DNA of 64,000 bases from Scatomorpha merdigallinarum (GCA_018710885.1 DVJA01000081.1:1-64000), one strand, 5' to 3'. Counted from the first letter of the stretch, positions 15,908 through 24,722 are shown. Made by a program: numbers and translations. The notes: generated by a model not told the origin, from the letters alone.

Positions 15908-16879
15908 ATGATGAAGAAGAATTCGCGCGTAGCCCAGCTGCTCGGTGTGGAATACCCCGTGCTCTCCGCGGGAATGAGCTGGGTCACCTCGGCCGAGCTG
16001 GCGGCGGCCGTTTCCAACGCCGGAGGCTTCGGTATCTTGGGCCCCAATGCAGGCCAGAACGAGCTGACCACCGACCCCGTTGAGACCGCTGAGCGCATGC
16101 GCGCCGAGATTCGCAAAACCCGCTCCCTCACCGACAAGCCCTTCGGCGCGGAGCTGATGATCTTCGGCGAGCCCGGCCCCTTTGACGAGCCTCTCTTCAA
16201 CGTCTACCTGGAAGAGGACATCCAGGCCGTTCTCTGCCTCAACGACGTGCCCCAGGAGTGGGTAGACAAGCTGCACGCCGCGGGCAAGAAGTGCATCCAC
16301 AAGGATATCTTCGCCACCGTCGCCTCCTTCAAGAAGGCCGAGGAGATGGGCTACGACGCCGTCGTCGTTGCCGGCGTGGACTGCGGCGGCCACAGCAACA
16401 CCAAGGACATCGGCACCATCACCGCCATCCGCATCGCCAAGGAGGCCACCAGCCTGCCCGTCATCGCCGCCGGCGGCATCATCGACGGCCTGACCGTGCA
16501 GATTGCCGGCATGCTCGGCGCGGAGGGCGTCTATGTCGGCACCCGTTTCGTGGCCAGCAAGGAGTGCACCGTTGCGCAGGTGACCAAGGACAAGATGGTA
16601 GAACTCACCACCGACGACCTCATGCAGGTTGAGGGCATCTTCGGGCCCATCATGAGTCTGCCCACTCCGTCCATCAAAAAGGCGCACGAGCTGATGGAGG
16701 AGAGCCACGGCAAGAACGCCCTGGAGATCACCAATACCTACGGCGGCGGCTACCGCACCGGTATGCTGCTGGGCGACTTTGAAAATGGCCTGCTTGATGT
16801 CAGCGCGGCCATAGGCCAGATCAAGAGCATCCTCAGCGTCCAGGAGATCATGGACGAGTTTGCCAAGGGCATGGAATAA
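15908..16879 (+). CDS. Nitronate monooxygenase / FabK-like flavoprotein
   Basis: ATG at 15908 follows AGGAGG. The 323-residue TIM-barrel protein shows the family pattern: LSAGMSWVTSAELAAAVSNA, GGFGILG, VVAGVDCGGHSN, a VIAAGGIIDG phosphate-binding loop and GTRFVASKE. This superfamily binds FMN and includes nitronate monooxygenases and the enoyl-ACP reductase FabK. The GGH region reads DCGGHSN rather than the usual EAGGHxG, so the exact reaction cannot be read off. Placed between two alcohol dehydrogenases, a carbon-carbon double-bond reductase is plausible. Codons end almost only in C or G, unlike the element backbone. Confidence 0.8.
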   Translation: MMKKNSRVAQLLGVEYPVLSAGMSWVTSAELAAAVSNAGGFGILGPNAGQNELTTDPVETAERMRAEIRKTRSLTDKPFGAELMIFGEPGPFDEPLFNVYLEEDIQAVLCLNDVPQEWVDKLHAAGKKCIHKDIFATVASFKKAEEMGYDAVVVAGVDCGGHSNTKDIGTITAIRIAKEATSLPVIAAGGIIDGLTVQIAGMLGAEGVYVGTRFVASKECTVAQVTKDKMVELTTDDLMQVEGIFGPIMSLPTPSIKKAHELMEESHGKNALEITNTYGGGYRTGMLLGDFENGLLDVSAAIGQIKSILSVQEIMDEFAKGME

Positions 16880-16894
16880 GGAAAGGAGAAGAAT

Positions 16895-17653
16895 ATGGAA
16901 CGCTTTAAGGACAAAGTCGTAGTCGTCACCGGCGCCGGCCAGGGCCTCGGCAAGGTGACCGCCAAGATGTTCGCCGACGAGGGCGCCAAGGTCATCCTCG
17001 CCGGACGCACAGCCTGGAAAATGGAAGCCGCCGCCAAGGAGATCGGCGGCAGCGCCGTGCCCTTCACGATGGACTGCGGCGTTGAGGCCGACTGGGTCCG
17101 CCTGGTGGACTTCATCAAGACCAACTACGGTGAGCTGGACTACCTCGTCAACAACGCCGCCATCATCCTCCAGAAGGACATCCTGACCATGACCTTTGAA
17201 GAGTTCAAGGAGACCGAGCACTGCAACCTCGACAGCGTGTTCCTGGGCATGAAGTACTGCCACGAAGTGCTCAAAAAGGGCGTATACAGCGCCATTGTCA
17301 ACGTCTCCTCCGTCGGCGGCCTCAAGGCCGGCCCCTCCACCGGCAATGACGCTGGCTATAACGCCACCAAGGCCGCTGTTCGCAACCTCACCAAGCATGC
17401 CGCTTACGTCTTCGCCCCTGAGTGCATCCGCGTTAACTCAGTGCACCCCTCCGGCATCAACACCCAAATGCGAGCGGACTACGTCGCCGCACACCCAGAG
17501 GCCGAGGCCGCAGCGGCCACGACAAATCCGCTGCCGCCGTATTGCTCAGAGCCCGAGGAAGTCGCTGCGGTGATCCTGTTCCTCTGCGACCCGGCCTCCC
17601 GCACCATGACAGGTGCCGAAGCCGTAATAGACTGCGGTGCTATGACTTTCTGA
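16895..17653 (+). CDS. Short-chain dehydrogenase/reductase, probably NADP-type
   Basis: ATG at 16895 follows GGAAAGGAG. The 252-residue SDR has TGAGQGLGKV, NNAA, a NVSSVGG serine region and YNATK; the C terminus is of the usual length. After the second beta strand the sequence reads LAGRTAW, a basic residue where NADP-preferring SDRs have one, whereas the first SDR of the operon has aspartate. The pair could thus oxidise with NAD and reduce with NADPH, as in hydroxyl epimerisation (inference). Same C-ending codon use as the flavoprotein gene. It ends about 40 bases before the truncated DUF3854 gene. Confidence 0.85.
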   Translation: MERFKDKVVVVTGAGQGLGKVTAKMFADEGAKVILAGRTAWKMEAAAKEIGGSAVPFTMDCGVEADWVRLVDFIKTNYGELDYLVNNAAIILQKDILTMTFEEFKETEHCNLDSVFLGMKYCHEVLKKGVYSAIVNVSSVGGLKAGPSTGNDAGYNATKAAVRNLTKHAAYVFAPECIRVNSVHPSGINTQMRADYVAAHPEAEAAAATTNPLPPYCSEPEEVAAVILFLCDPASRTMTGAEAVIDCGAMTF

Positions 17654-17695
17654 ACCATGAGTTGTCAGTCATGCGGGTATTATAAGTCCGGGTGA

Positions 17696-18343
17696 GTCAC
17701 TTTCGCAAAATTCAAGCCCGATGCCCTGCCCGGACTGGGATACAGGACGACGCTCGCCGTCGGAACCTCCGCAATAGCAAAGCGCCTTCTCGCAGATGGC
17801 CATTACCTGGCGGGTGTGCCCGGCTTTTACCGAGAGGACGGGCAGTGGAAATTCGTGCATAAAGCGCGCGGCATACTCATCCCCGTGCGGGATACGCACG
17901 GGCGCATACAGGGGCTTCGGATTCGCCGTGACAACGTCTCACGCCGCAAGTACCGCTGGGTTTCCAGCGCCGGGCGCGAGGACGGCTGTGCCGCGGAGAC
18001 GTGGGTACACTGTGCCGGCGAGCCTGCCCCAGAGGTCATACTGACCGAAGGCGCGCTCAAGGCCGACATAGTCCACGCCCTCACCGGCCGCACAGTCATA
18101 GCCGTCGCCGGTGTCAACGCCCTGAACCACTTGGAAACAGTGCTCCACGAGCTTCGCAGTTACGGCACGGAGAAAATAATGACCGCCTTCGACATAGATT
18201 TCCTAACGAATCCCCATGTCCAATGCGGCTACGAGCACCTCGCCGCCACACTCAACCGCACCGGCCTCCGCTACGGAACCTACGTCTGGAACCCGGCGTA
18301 TAAAGGGCTGGATGATTTTGTGGTGGCTGGTAACGTAAAATAA
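17696..18343 (+). pseudogene. DUF3854 (primase-associated TOPRIM-like) protein, 5'-truncated
   Basis: An in-frame TGA at 17693-17695 is followed by an open frame of 215 residues that already looks like the inside of a protein: LPGLGYRTTLA, then VPGFYREDGQW, GILIPVRD, a VILTEGALKAD stretch, VIAVAGVNA and MTAFDIDF. This matches the TOPRIM-like half of DUF3854 proteins found with plasmid and phage primases or helicases, which normally have a zinc-finger-bearing N-terminal part not present here. The break falls at the right edge of cargo block 1. A GTG at 17816 could still start a shorter product, but function is doubtful. Confidence 0.7.
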
Positions 18344-18358
18344 CCTTTGATTGTGTAT

Positions 18359-18396
18359 GCAGCAGCCTCATTGCAGAGGCTGCTGCTTTTATTTTT
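18359..18396 (+). terminator. Terminator after the DUF3854 remnant
   Basis: GCAGCAGCCTC pairs with GAGGCTGCTGC over a 6-base loop, followed by TTTTATTTTT. It separates the backbone remnant from cargo block 2. Confidence 0.85.
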
Positions 18397-18464
18397 ACTC
18401 AACAAATGCCAGGGTTGAGCATAATGTATGTTTTAGACGAGAAATCACAAAAATATCTGTTGAC

Positions 18465-18630
18465 TTTGCTCTTTAAAAGTGTTACTTTATAATTAGTAAA
18501 CCGGTTGCATAATATAAAGCTAGTAGATTTCAATATTGTACAATAATAGGGCAAATAATTGTGCAATATGTAGATAAATATTGACAGATATTGTTTTATA
18601 TACTCGATTAATTAAAGCAACCGTTTGCTT
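18465..18630 (+). promoter_or_regulatory. Promoter and two LacI-type operators of the alpha-glucan operon
   Basis: A perfect TATAAT (18488-18493) has a weak -35 (TTTGCT, 18465-18470) 17 bases upstream. Directly after it lies the dyad GTAAACCGGTTGCAT (18496-18510), and just before the lacI ribosome-binding site lies AAGCAACCGTTTGCTT (18615-18630). Both have the central CG and flanking AA/TT of LacI-family operators. The arrangement fits autorepression by the LacI protein at 18641, relieved by a sugar. Confidence 0.65.
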
Positions 18631-18640
18631 GGAGGTATAT

Positions 18641-19666
18641 ATGGCTGTAACTATAAGAGATGTAGCAAGGGCAGCTGGAGTGTCGGTTTCAACCGTTTCT
18701 CGTGTTTTGAATAACAAGGGCACAATTTCGGAGGAGACGAAGAAGCGCATCCATGAAGCTATGGAGGAGCTCAAATATGTACCGAATGACTTTGCCCGGA
18801 ACTTTGCAAACGGCTCTCCTCGGGCAATAGCCCTCGTAATAGACGTTGCAGACGCGCGGTCGTATGCAAACAACTTCTTCAACAGTACAGTTTTTGGCAT
18901 AGAGACAGCGGCGCATCGCAACGATTACAGCCTGATGGTTACGAACGGAGCACCAAATGCCAGCGGAATATCCGGCGTTGAGCGGCTTATGCTCGGTAAG
19001 AAAGTGGATGGGGTGATTCTTCCCGTATCTCTTGTAGAGCCCGAGTTCCTTGCGAAGGTGGACGCACTGAAGTTTCCCTGTGTGATACTGGGTCGCTCGG
19101 ACGAAACTGACTTTGAGATAAGCTGGGTAGACATGAACAATACCCAGGCCGGAGTGCTTGCTACGAGGCACTTAATACAGCGCGGATATCGTCGTATAGC
19201 TTTCGTTTCAGAGTCTGGAAGTACGACCTTTGATGCAGATCGCGTGTCAGGATATTGCAGGGAGCTGGCTGCTAAGGGGTTGCCCATCGACAGTGAAATG
19301 ATCATACACACAGGGGCGGGGATAGAAAACGCCATCGGAGTGGTAAGGAATTTGCTCACGAGCGAAAACCGGCCGGATGCCGTGCTGTGCAGCAGCGACA
19401 TAATAGCGCTCGGTGCGGTGAGGGCGGCAAGGCAGGTTGGCCTAAGCGTGCCGGACGATCTCGGTGTGCTGAGCTTCGACAACACCGTAATAACAGATAT
19501 AACTGAGCCGGGCATAACGAGCATGGATGTCGACACTTACGAACTGGGAGTGCAAACTGCTGAGATACTTATAAGCCAGATAGAAAACCCGGAGGCCAGC
19601 ATACGCCAAGTGCTTCTGTCCACAAGGGTAGTGGAACGTGACTCCACAAAACGACGTTTGAAATAA
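18641..19666 (+). CDS. LacI-family transcriptional repressor
   Basis: ATG at 18641 (MAVTIRDVARAAGVSVSTVS) follows GGAGG; the in-frame extension upstream crosses the operator and is not used. The 341-residue protein has the LacI helix-turn-helix and hinge (RVLNNKGTISEETKKRI, then YVPNDFAR) and a periplasmic-binding-protein-like sensor domain with the usual ending (STRVVERDS). It should bind the two operators in its own upstream region and repress the glucosidase/transporter genes until a maltodextrin-type sugar binds (inference from neighbours). Confidence 0.9.
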   Translation: MAVTIRDVARAAGVSVSTVSRVLNNKGTISEETKKRIHEAMEELKYVPNDFARNFANGSPRAIALVIDVADARSYANNFFNSTVFGIETAAHRNDYSLMVTNGAPNASGISGVERLMLGKKVDGVILPVSLVEPEFLAKVDALKFPCVILGRSDETDFEISWVDMNNTQAGVLATRHLIQRGYRRIAFVSESGSTTFDADRVSGYCRELAAKGLPIDSEMIIHTGAGIENAIGVVRNLLTSENRPDAVLCSSDIIALGAVRAARQVGLSVPDDLGVLSFDNTVITDITEPGITSMDVDTYELGVQTAEILISQIENPEASIRQVLLSTRVVERDSTKRRLK

Positions 19667-19692
19667 GCCACAGAGCAAGGAGGGAAAGAGGA

Positions 19693-21495
19693 ATGAACTT
19701 GTCCGCAGTACTCCATCGTCCGACACTGGAGTACATATACCCGCGTTCACGGCAGTCGCTGGAGGTCTCTTTGACTACAGCGCGGGGCGATATGGCAGCC
19801 GTGAACTTGCTGTTTTGGGGCAGATATGAGACGGAAACGTCTGCCCGGCAGCGCGTATCGATGCGTGCCGGGCTTAGAGACGACCTGAGAGATTATTTCT
19901 CCGCGAGCATGGAGTTCGACAGCGTTGCCGCGTATGTGCGCTACTGCTTTGAATTGGTTGGCCTGAACGGTGAGAGACTGTGGCTAGGTGGAGACGGCTT
20001 CGAGCGCATCGAACCAGACATGGACTCGACAAATTTCTTCGAGTTCCTGTGGCCGAACTGTGCAGACGGCTTTGCCTCTCCTGAGTGGAGCGGTGAGCAG
20101 GTGTACTATCAGATATTCCCTGAGCGATTCAGCAACGGCGACGGCTCTTTGACTCCTCCGCAGTCAGAGCCGTGGGGCTCTAAGCCGACCAGAGAAAACT
20201 TTATGGGCGGCGACCTGCCGGGCATCATCGATAAACTTGACTACATAGCGGACTTGGGCGCCACATGCATCTACCTCACGCCGGTGTTTGCGTCGCTGTC
20301 AAACCACAAGTACGACACGATTGACTATTACAAGATCGACCCGCACTTCGGTACGAAGGACGACCTGAAGCGTCTTGTGGACGGAGCCCATAAACGGGGT
20401 ATGCGAGTAATACTTGACGGTGTTTTTAACCACTGCGGCTACTATTGGCCCATCTTCCAGGACGTTGTAAGAAACAGCGCGACCTCAAAGTACAAGGACT
20501 GGTTCTTCGTACAGCGCTATCCGGTGAAGCCCGACCCGGAATGCTATGACTGTGTGGGGCACTACAAGTGGATGCCGAAGCTGAACCTCTCCAACAAGGA
20601 GACACGATGCTATTTCATCGGCGTTGGCAAGTACTGGCTACGTGAGAGCGGCGCCGATGGCTGGAGGCTGGATGTAGCCGACGAAGTCCCCGTGACATTC
20701 TGGGAGGAGTTTGCCTATGAAGTAAAGCGCGAGTTCCCTGACTGCGTGCTCATCGGCGAGACCTGGGGTGATGCGGGAAAGCTGGTAGAACCCGGACGCC
20801 TCGACGGGGCGATGAACTACCTTTTCCGTGACGCCGCACGTGACTGGCTGGCGCTCGGAAAAATAAACGCATCGGAGTTCGCCGGGCGCGCCAACAGGAT
20901 GCTCTCGCTGTACCCGTACGAGGTGGATCTCAGAATGTATAACCCGCTGGACAGCCACGACACGGTTCGCTTTCTGACCTACTGCGGCGGCAATGAAGAT
21001 AGCCACCGCCTTGCGGTGGCTTTGCAGATGACCTTCCCCGGATGCCCTGCCGTATATTACGGCGACGAAGTCGGCATGGACGGCGGCAACGATCCGGACT
21101 GCCGCAAGGCGATGGATTGGGAACGGGCTGACGCTAAGGCCGGGGCTTACGAGTGGTACAGGCGGCTGATAGCTCTGAGGAAAAGCTCGAAGGCGCTCAC
21201 TCGAGGGGACTTCCACGTCGCTCTGTGCGACGACGCTCACAATGCCTGCGGCTACTGCCGGACGTTTGAGGACGAGAGCTTGCTCGTAATAATAAACGCC
21301 GGGACACGGGATATGACGGCCAGAGCCGCCGTACCGTACACCGGCGAATGGGAAGATGTGCTCGGCGGCGTCACGGCTGTGGCCGTAAACTCACCGGCAA
21401 AAGTGCAAAGCGCATACGACGCGGGTTATATGGGGATACTCGAAGCCTATATTCCCGCCCGTAGCGTGAAAATATACATCAATAAAAGAAAGTGA
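19693..21495 (+). CDS. GH13 glycosidase, neopullulanase/cyclomaltodextrinase-like
   Basis: The 600-residue protein has an N-terminal beta-sandwich of about 120 residues as in neopullulanases, then the GH13 barrel: DGVFNHCG, GWRLDVADEV with nucleophile D327, LIGETWGD with acid/base E356, and LDSHDTVRF with D423. A C-terminal beta domain ends the chain. There is no signal peptide, so it acts in the cytoplasm on oligosaccharides brought in by the adjacent ABC transporter. It starts 26 bases after lacI and is followed 8 bases later by the binding-protein gene. Cleavage of alpha-1,4 (and perhaps 1,6) bonds is expected; the exact specificity cannot be told. Confidence 0.85.
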   Translation: MNLSAVLHRPTLEYIYPRSRQSLEVSLTTARGDMAAVNLLFWGRYETETSARQRVSMRAGLRDDLRDYFSASMEFDSVAAYVRYCFELVGLNGERLWLGGDGFERIEPDMDSTNFFEFLWPNCADGFASPEWSGEQVYYQIFPERFSNGDGSLTPPQSEPWGSKPTRENFMGGDLPGIIDKLDYIADLGATCIYLTPVFASLSNHKYDTIDYYKIDPHFGTKDDLKRLVDGAHKRGMRVILDGVFNHCGYYWPIFQDVVRNSATSKYKDWFFVQRYPVKPDPECYDCVGHYKWMPKLNLSNKETRCYFIGVGKYWLRESGADGWRLDVADEVPVTFWEEFAYEVKREFPDCVLIGETWGDAGKLVEPGRLDGAMNYLFRDAARDWLALGKINASEFAGRANRMLSLYPYEVDLRMYNPLDSHDTVRFLTYCGGNEDSHRLAVALQMTFPGCPAVYYGDEVGMDGGNDPDCRKAMDWERADAKAGAYEWYRRLIALRKSSKALTRGDFHVALCDDAHNACGYCRTFEDESLLVIINAGTRDMTARAAVPYTGEWEDVLGGVTAVAVNSPAKVQSAYDAGYMGILEAYIPARSVKIYINKRK

Positions 21496-21503
21496 GGAAA
21501 GTC

Positions 21504-22811
21504 ATGAAAAAGAAGAATTTTGCAAAAATGCTGGCGCTTGTACTCGTCGCAGCGTTAATGATTGCGGCATTAACAGCCTGCGGCCAGGAAGCGCCAGACA
21601 ATAGTTCACCTCCGGAGACCAGCGACGGCGGTCAAGGCAATGCAGAACAGACCACCATCAATTTCTGGCACCACTACAGCGCCCAGTCTGCGGAGAATGA
21701 AACCCTTATGAATGTGCTCATCCCTAAGTTTGAGGAGGAGCATCCTGAGTACAAGATCAACGCCGTCTCTCACGAGTGGCAAGATCTGCACGACAAGATA
21801 ATTATAAGCTCGAGCTCTGATACTCTGCCCGACGTCGCGCGTCTGGACATAGCCTGGGTACCTGAGTTCGAGGAGATGGGAATACTTGTCCCATTGGATG
21901 AGGAGATGGCCGACTTCGACGAGGTGGCAGCCACTCTGCTGCCCAGCGCCATGAGCACCGGTGTTGTAGACGGGCACAACTATGCGCTTGCCCTCAACAC
22001 GAATACTAAGATAATGTTCTACAACGCCCAGGCCTTTGCCAATGCCGGGCTTGAAGCCCCCAAGACAATCGACGAGATGTTGACCGCTATCCAGACCCTG
22101 TCGGGCACGAATGAAAACGGCCAGCAGGTCTGGGGTCTCAACGAGCCGGCGCTCGCCGGATGGAATGTCCTGCCCTACATCTGGAGCATGGGCGGCGAGA
22201 TAACGAACGAGGACTACACTCAGGCCACCGGCTACATAAACAGCCCGGAGACAGTTGCGGCAGTTCAGACTCTCGCCGAGCTTTACGCCAACGGCCAGAT
22301 GACAGGTTTCAACAGCGGCGACATTCCTATGACCGACGGCTTCGGCACAGGACGTTACATGATGCTCCTCGAAGGTCCATGGAAGACAGCTGAAATGGCC
22401 GGAGCATACCCCGATTTTGAGTACGGCATGTGTGAGATGCCGGCAGGCGAGGCCGGCTCCATCAGCGTGCTCGGCGGCGAGGACATAGCAATGTTCGACA
22501 CGCCGAACAAGGAGGGAGCCTGGGAGTTCATGAAGTTCATGACCAGCGAGTGGGCTCAGGAGCAGATGGCGCAGGTCGGACAGATTCCGGTCAACACCAC
22601 CGCACTTGAGAGCGACACGGTAGCCGAGCAGGACTACGCGCCATTCCTTGAGGCCATCACGACCGCGAAGGCGCGTCCTCCCGTGGCATCCTGGTCTGAC
22701 ATAGACAGCGCGCTCACCAACGCCATGACCGATATCATAGTCAACGGCGCTGACGTACAGAGCACTCTTGACGCGCTCGCCGGAGAAGTCGACAAACTTC
22801 TTGCCAGTTAA
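21504..22811 (+). CDS. Sugar ABC transporter substrate-binding lipoprotein
   Basis: ATG at 21504, close after the glycosidase stop. The 435-residue protein starts with a lipoprotein signal (MKKKNFAKMLALVLVAALMI, then lipobox LTAC with the acylated cysteine near residue 28). The mature part is a cluster-B/family-1 solute-binding protein: TINFWHHYSA, DTLPDVARLDIAWVPEF, KIMFYNAQAFANAG and GRYMMLLEGPWK. With the two permeases it forms a maltose-type importer; the substrate is probably a maltodextrin because of the GH13 neighbour. No ATP-binding subunit gene is in the operon, so a shared MsmK/MalK-type ATPase elsewhere is needed. Confidence 0.9.
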   Translation: MKKKNFAKMLALVLVAALMIAALTACGQEAPDNSSPPETSDGGQGNAEQTTINFWHHYSAQSAENETLMNVLIPKFEEEHPEYKINAVSHEWQDLHDKIIISSSSDTLPDVARLDIAWVPEFEEMGILVPLDEEMADFDEVAATLLPSAMSTGVVDGHNYALALNTNTKIMFYNAQAFANAGLEAPKTIDEMLTAIQTLSGTNENGQQVWGLNEPALAGWNVLPYIWSMGGEITNEDYTQATGYINSPETVAAVQTLAELYANGQMTGFNSGDIPMTDGFGTGRYMMLLEGPWKTAEMAGAYPDFEYGMCEMPAGEAGSISVLGGEDIAMFDTPNKEGAWEFMKFMTSEWAQEQMAQVGQIPVNTTALESDTVAEQDYAPFLEAITTAKARPPVASWSDIDSALTNAMTDIIVNGADVQSTLDALAGEVDKLLAS

Positions 22812-22853
22812 ATAATTATACCAGAAGCCCTTTAAAAAGGCAACTGTTTGACG

Positions 22854-22880
22854 AAGGGCGCCGCCCGGCGCGGCGCCCTT
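22854..22880 (+). promoter_or_regulatory. Intercistronic hairpin after the binding-protein gene
   Basis: AAGGGCGCCG (22854-22863) pairs with CGGCGCCCTT (22871-22880); the T tail is short. Such hairpins between a binding-protein gene and permease genes usually stabilise the upstream message so that the binding protein is made in excess. Confidence 0.6.
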
Positions 22881-22902
22881 TACGTATTGGAAAGGAGCGA
22901 GT

Positions 22903-23790
22903 ATGGAACTGAAGCCGCGGCGGAACCGATTACAGCTCGGCGCTCTGTTGCTTCCGGGCATAATTGTATTCGCCGTATTCACTATTTACCCGATAATAAA
23001 GCTGCTGTACATGAGCTTCCTGGAGTGGGATCGCAGCAATATGTTTGAACATGGCTTTGCTGGCTTTTCAAACTACGCCGAGGTTCTCAGTGATAAGACA
23101 TTCTGGACGGCTTTCACAAACACAATAGTATATACTGTCGTCACTGTACCGGCACAGATGGCGCTCGGATTGCTTGCCGCCGTGCTCATAAACTCCATAC
23201 CCCGCTTCCGTGTAACCTTCCGAGTGATATACTACCTGCCCGTCATAACCTCGTGGGTCATAGTCTCTCTGGTGTTTAGGTACATCTTCAACACGGAGGG
23301 CATGCTCAACTATCTGCTGACCAACGTACTGCATCTCACGGAGAGCAATATACGTTGGCTGGACACACGCTGGGGTGGTATGACGGTTGCGATGCTGCTC
23401 GGCATATGGAAGGGCGTAGGGTGGAATCTGGTGGTGTTTTTGGCAGCGCTGCAAAGCGTGCCGCAGGAGCTGTACGAGTCCGCGGAGATGGACGGCTGCG
23501 GTGCGTTCACGAAGTTCTTCTATATAACGCTGCCGAGCATCAAGCCCACAATACTTTTTGCCCTCGTCATGCTGACTATTGGCGGCTTCAACGTTTTCAC
23601 TTCTATAAAGATGATAACCGACGGCAAACCCATGCACGAGACGGAAGTCATACTGACATGGATGTACAGCAAGGCGTTCAACTCGGGTGAGTTTGGCTAT
23701 GCCGCAGCGCTTAGCTTCATTGTAGCTGTGACGCTTATCTTCCTCGCCATACTACAGTTCAAAGCCATGCGCAACCGCGACGCAGCGTGA
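22903..23790 (+). CDS. Sugar ABC transporter permease, MalF/UgpA type
   Basis: ATG at 22903 follows AAAGGAG. The 295-residue protein has six hydrophobic helices and the EAA loop that contacts the ATPase (LYESAEMDGCGAFTKFFYIT, then LPSIKPT). It begins with a conserved LLLPGIIVFAVFTIYPI helix. It pairs with the next permease and with the lipoprotein at 21504; its separation from the latter by a hairpin suggests lower expression than the binding protein. Confidence 0.9.
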   Translation: MELKPRRNRLQLGALLLPGIIVFAVFTIYPIIKLLYMSFLEWDRSNMFEHGFAGFSNYAEVLSDKTFWTAFTNTIVYTVVTVPAQMALGLLAAVLINSIPRFRVTFRVIYYLPVITSWVIVSLVFRYIFNTEGMLNYLLTNVLHLTESNIRWLDTRWGGMTVAMLLGIWKGVGWNLVVFLAALQSVPQELYESAEMDGCGAFTKFFYITLPSIKPTILFALVMLTIGGFNVFTSIKMITDGKPMHETEVILTWMYSKAFNSGEFGYAAALSFIVAVTLIFLAILQFKAMRNRDAA

Positions 23791-23799
23791 GGTGATACA

Positions 23800-24657
23800 A
23801 TGACTAAGAGACGCAAACTTACAAAGCGCAGCGCATCTACGGCACTGCAATATTTGCTGCTGCTCATAGGCGGTGCTGTCAGTGTTCTGCCGATGGTGTA
23901 CATGGTCAGCACCTCTCTGAAGCCCAACGGCGCGCTCTATGAGTTCCCGCCGCGTTTCCTGCCGACGCTTGATGAGCTGACGCTTGAAAACTACCAGTAC
24001 ATTTTTACGCAGGAGAAATTCTACATAAACTTCCTCAACAGCGTGGCGGTAACTCTGCTGACAGTTATAATAGCCGCGTTCGTGGCTACGGCGCTCGCCT
24101 TCTGCCTTGCGCGATTCAAGTTCAGGGGAAGAAATCTGCTGTTCGGTCTGGTCATAGGCACCATGATAATCCCCGGCACGACCCTGATACTCACCCAGTA
24201 CCAGCTTGCCACCTATCTCGACCTGACAAACAAACTTTTTGGCCTGGTGCCGTTTTACGTCGCGTGGGTCATACCCTTCTCCACCTTTATGATAAAAGGA
24301 TACATCGAGGGAATACCACGCGAGTATGACGAGGCGGTCTATATGGACGGAGGCAGCGTGTTTACCGTGTTCTTCAAGGTCATAATACCCCTCGCACGCC
24401 CTGCGATCGCCAGCGTGAGTATCTTTAATTTCCTCACCGCGTGGGAGGAATTCACCTGGGCCATGACCGTCATAAACGATAACGCCAAGCGCACATTACC
24501 GATCGCCATTTCCGGCTTCTTTGGTCAGCACCAGTTCACTCAATGGGGCTATGTCTTCGCCATGAGCGTCGCCAGCCTCATACCCGTGCTGATAGTCTTC
24601 ATCTGCTGCCAGCGTTTCTTCGTCTCCGGACTGCAAGCAGGGGGGATAAAGGGATAA
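23800..24657 (+). CDS. Sugar ABC transporter permease, MalG/UgpE type
   Basis: Starts 10 bases after the first permease. The 285-residue protein has six membrane helices, and the EAA loop reads IPREYDEAVYMDGGSVFTVF followed by IIPLARPA. The N-terminal helix (LQYLLLLIGGAVSVLPMVYM) and the TSLKPNGALYEFPP stretch are typical of the second permease of family-1 carbohydrate importers. It is the last gene of the operon, followed by a strong terminator at 24677. Confidence 0.9.
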   Translation: MTKRRKLTKRSASTALQYLLLLIGGAVSVLPMVYMVSTSLKPNGALYEFPPRFLPTLDELTLENYQYIFTQEKFYINFLNSVAVTLLTVIIAAFVATALAFCLARFKFRGRNLLFGLVIGTMIIPGTTLILTQYQLATYLDLTNKLFGLVPFYVAWVIPFSTFMIKGYIEGIPREYDEAVYMDGGSVFTVFFKVIIPLARPAIASVSIFNFLTAWEEFTWAMTVINDNAKRTLPIAISGFFGQHQFTQWGYVFAMSVASLIPVLIVFICCQRFFVSGLQAGGIKG

Positions 24658-24676
24658 AAACGGTATACGAAAACAC

Positions 24677-24722
24677 AAAGGCTCCAGTGCGCGCGATTTC
24701 AATCGCCGACACTGGAGCCTTT
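24677..24722 (+). terminator. Terminator of the alpha-glucan operon
   Basis: AAAGGCTCCAGTG pairs perfectly with CACTGGAGCCTTT (24710-24722) over a 20-base loop, and AGCTTTTCC follows. Confidence 0.8.

Larger units (their letters stand above)
14091..17695. other. Cargo block 1: AraC regulator and SDR-flavoprotein-SDR genes
   Basis: This segment separates a YqaJ gene with an atypical end (14090) from a DUF3854 gene without its start (17696). No transposase, integrase or clear target duplication flanks it; TGTCAG appears near both edges (about 14050 and 17664) but is too short to be convincing. The block has its own promoter, regulator and terminator. Confidence 0.6.

Noticed and set aside
15812..17398. 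Long open frame (528 codons) on the minus strand opposite the SDR and flavoprotein genes
   Set aside because: It is antisense to well-recognised enzymes. The codon bias of these GC-rich genes keeps the opposite frame open; its product is a low-complexity alanine/glycine/leucine/valine chain without a family.
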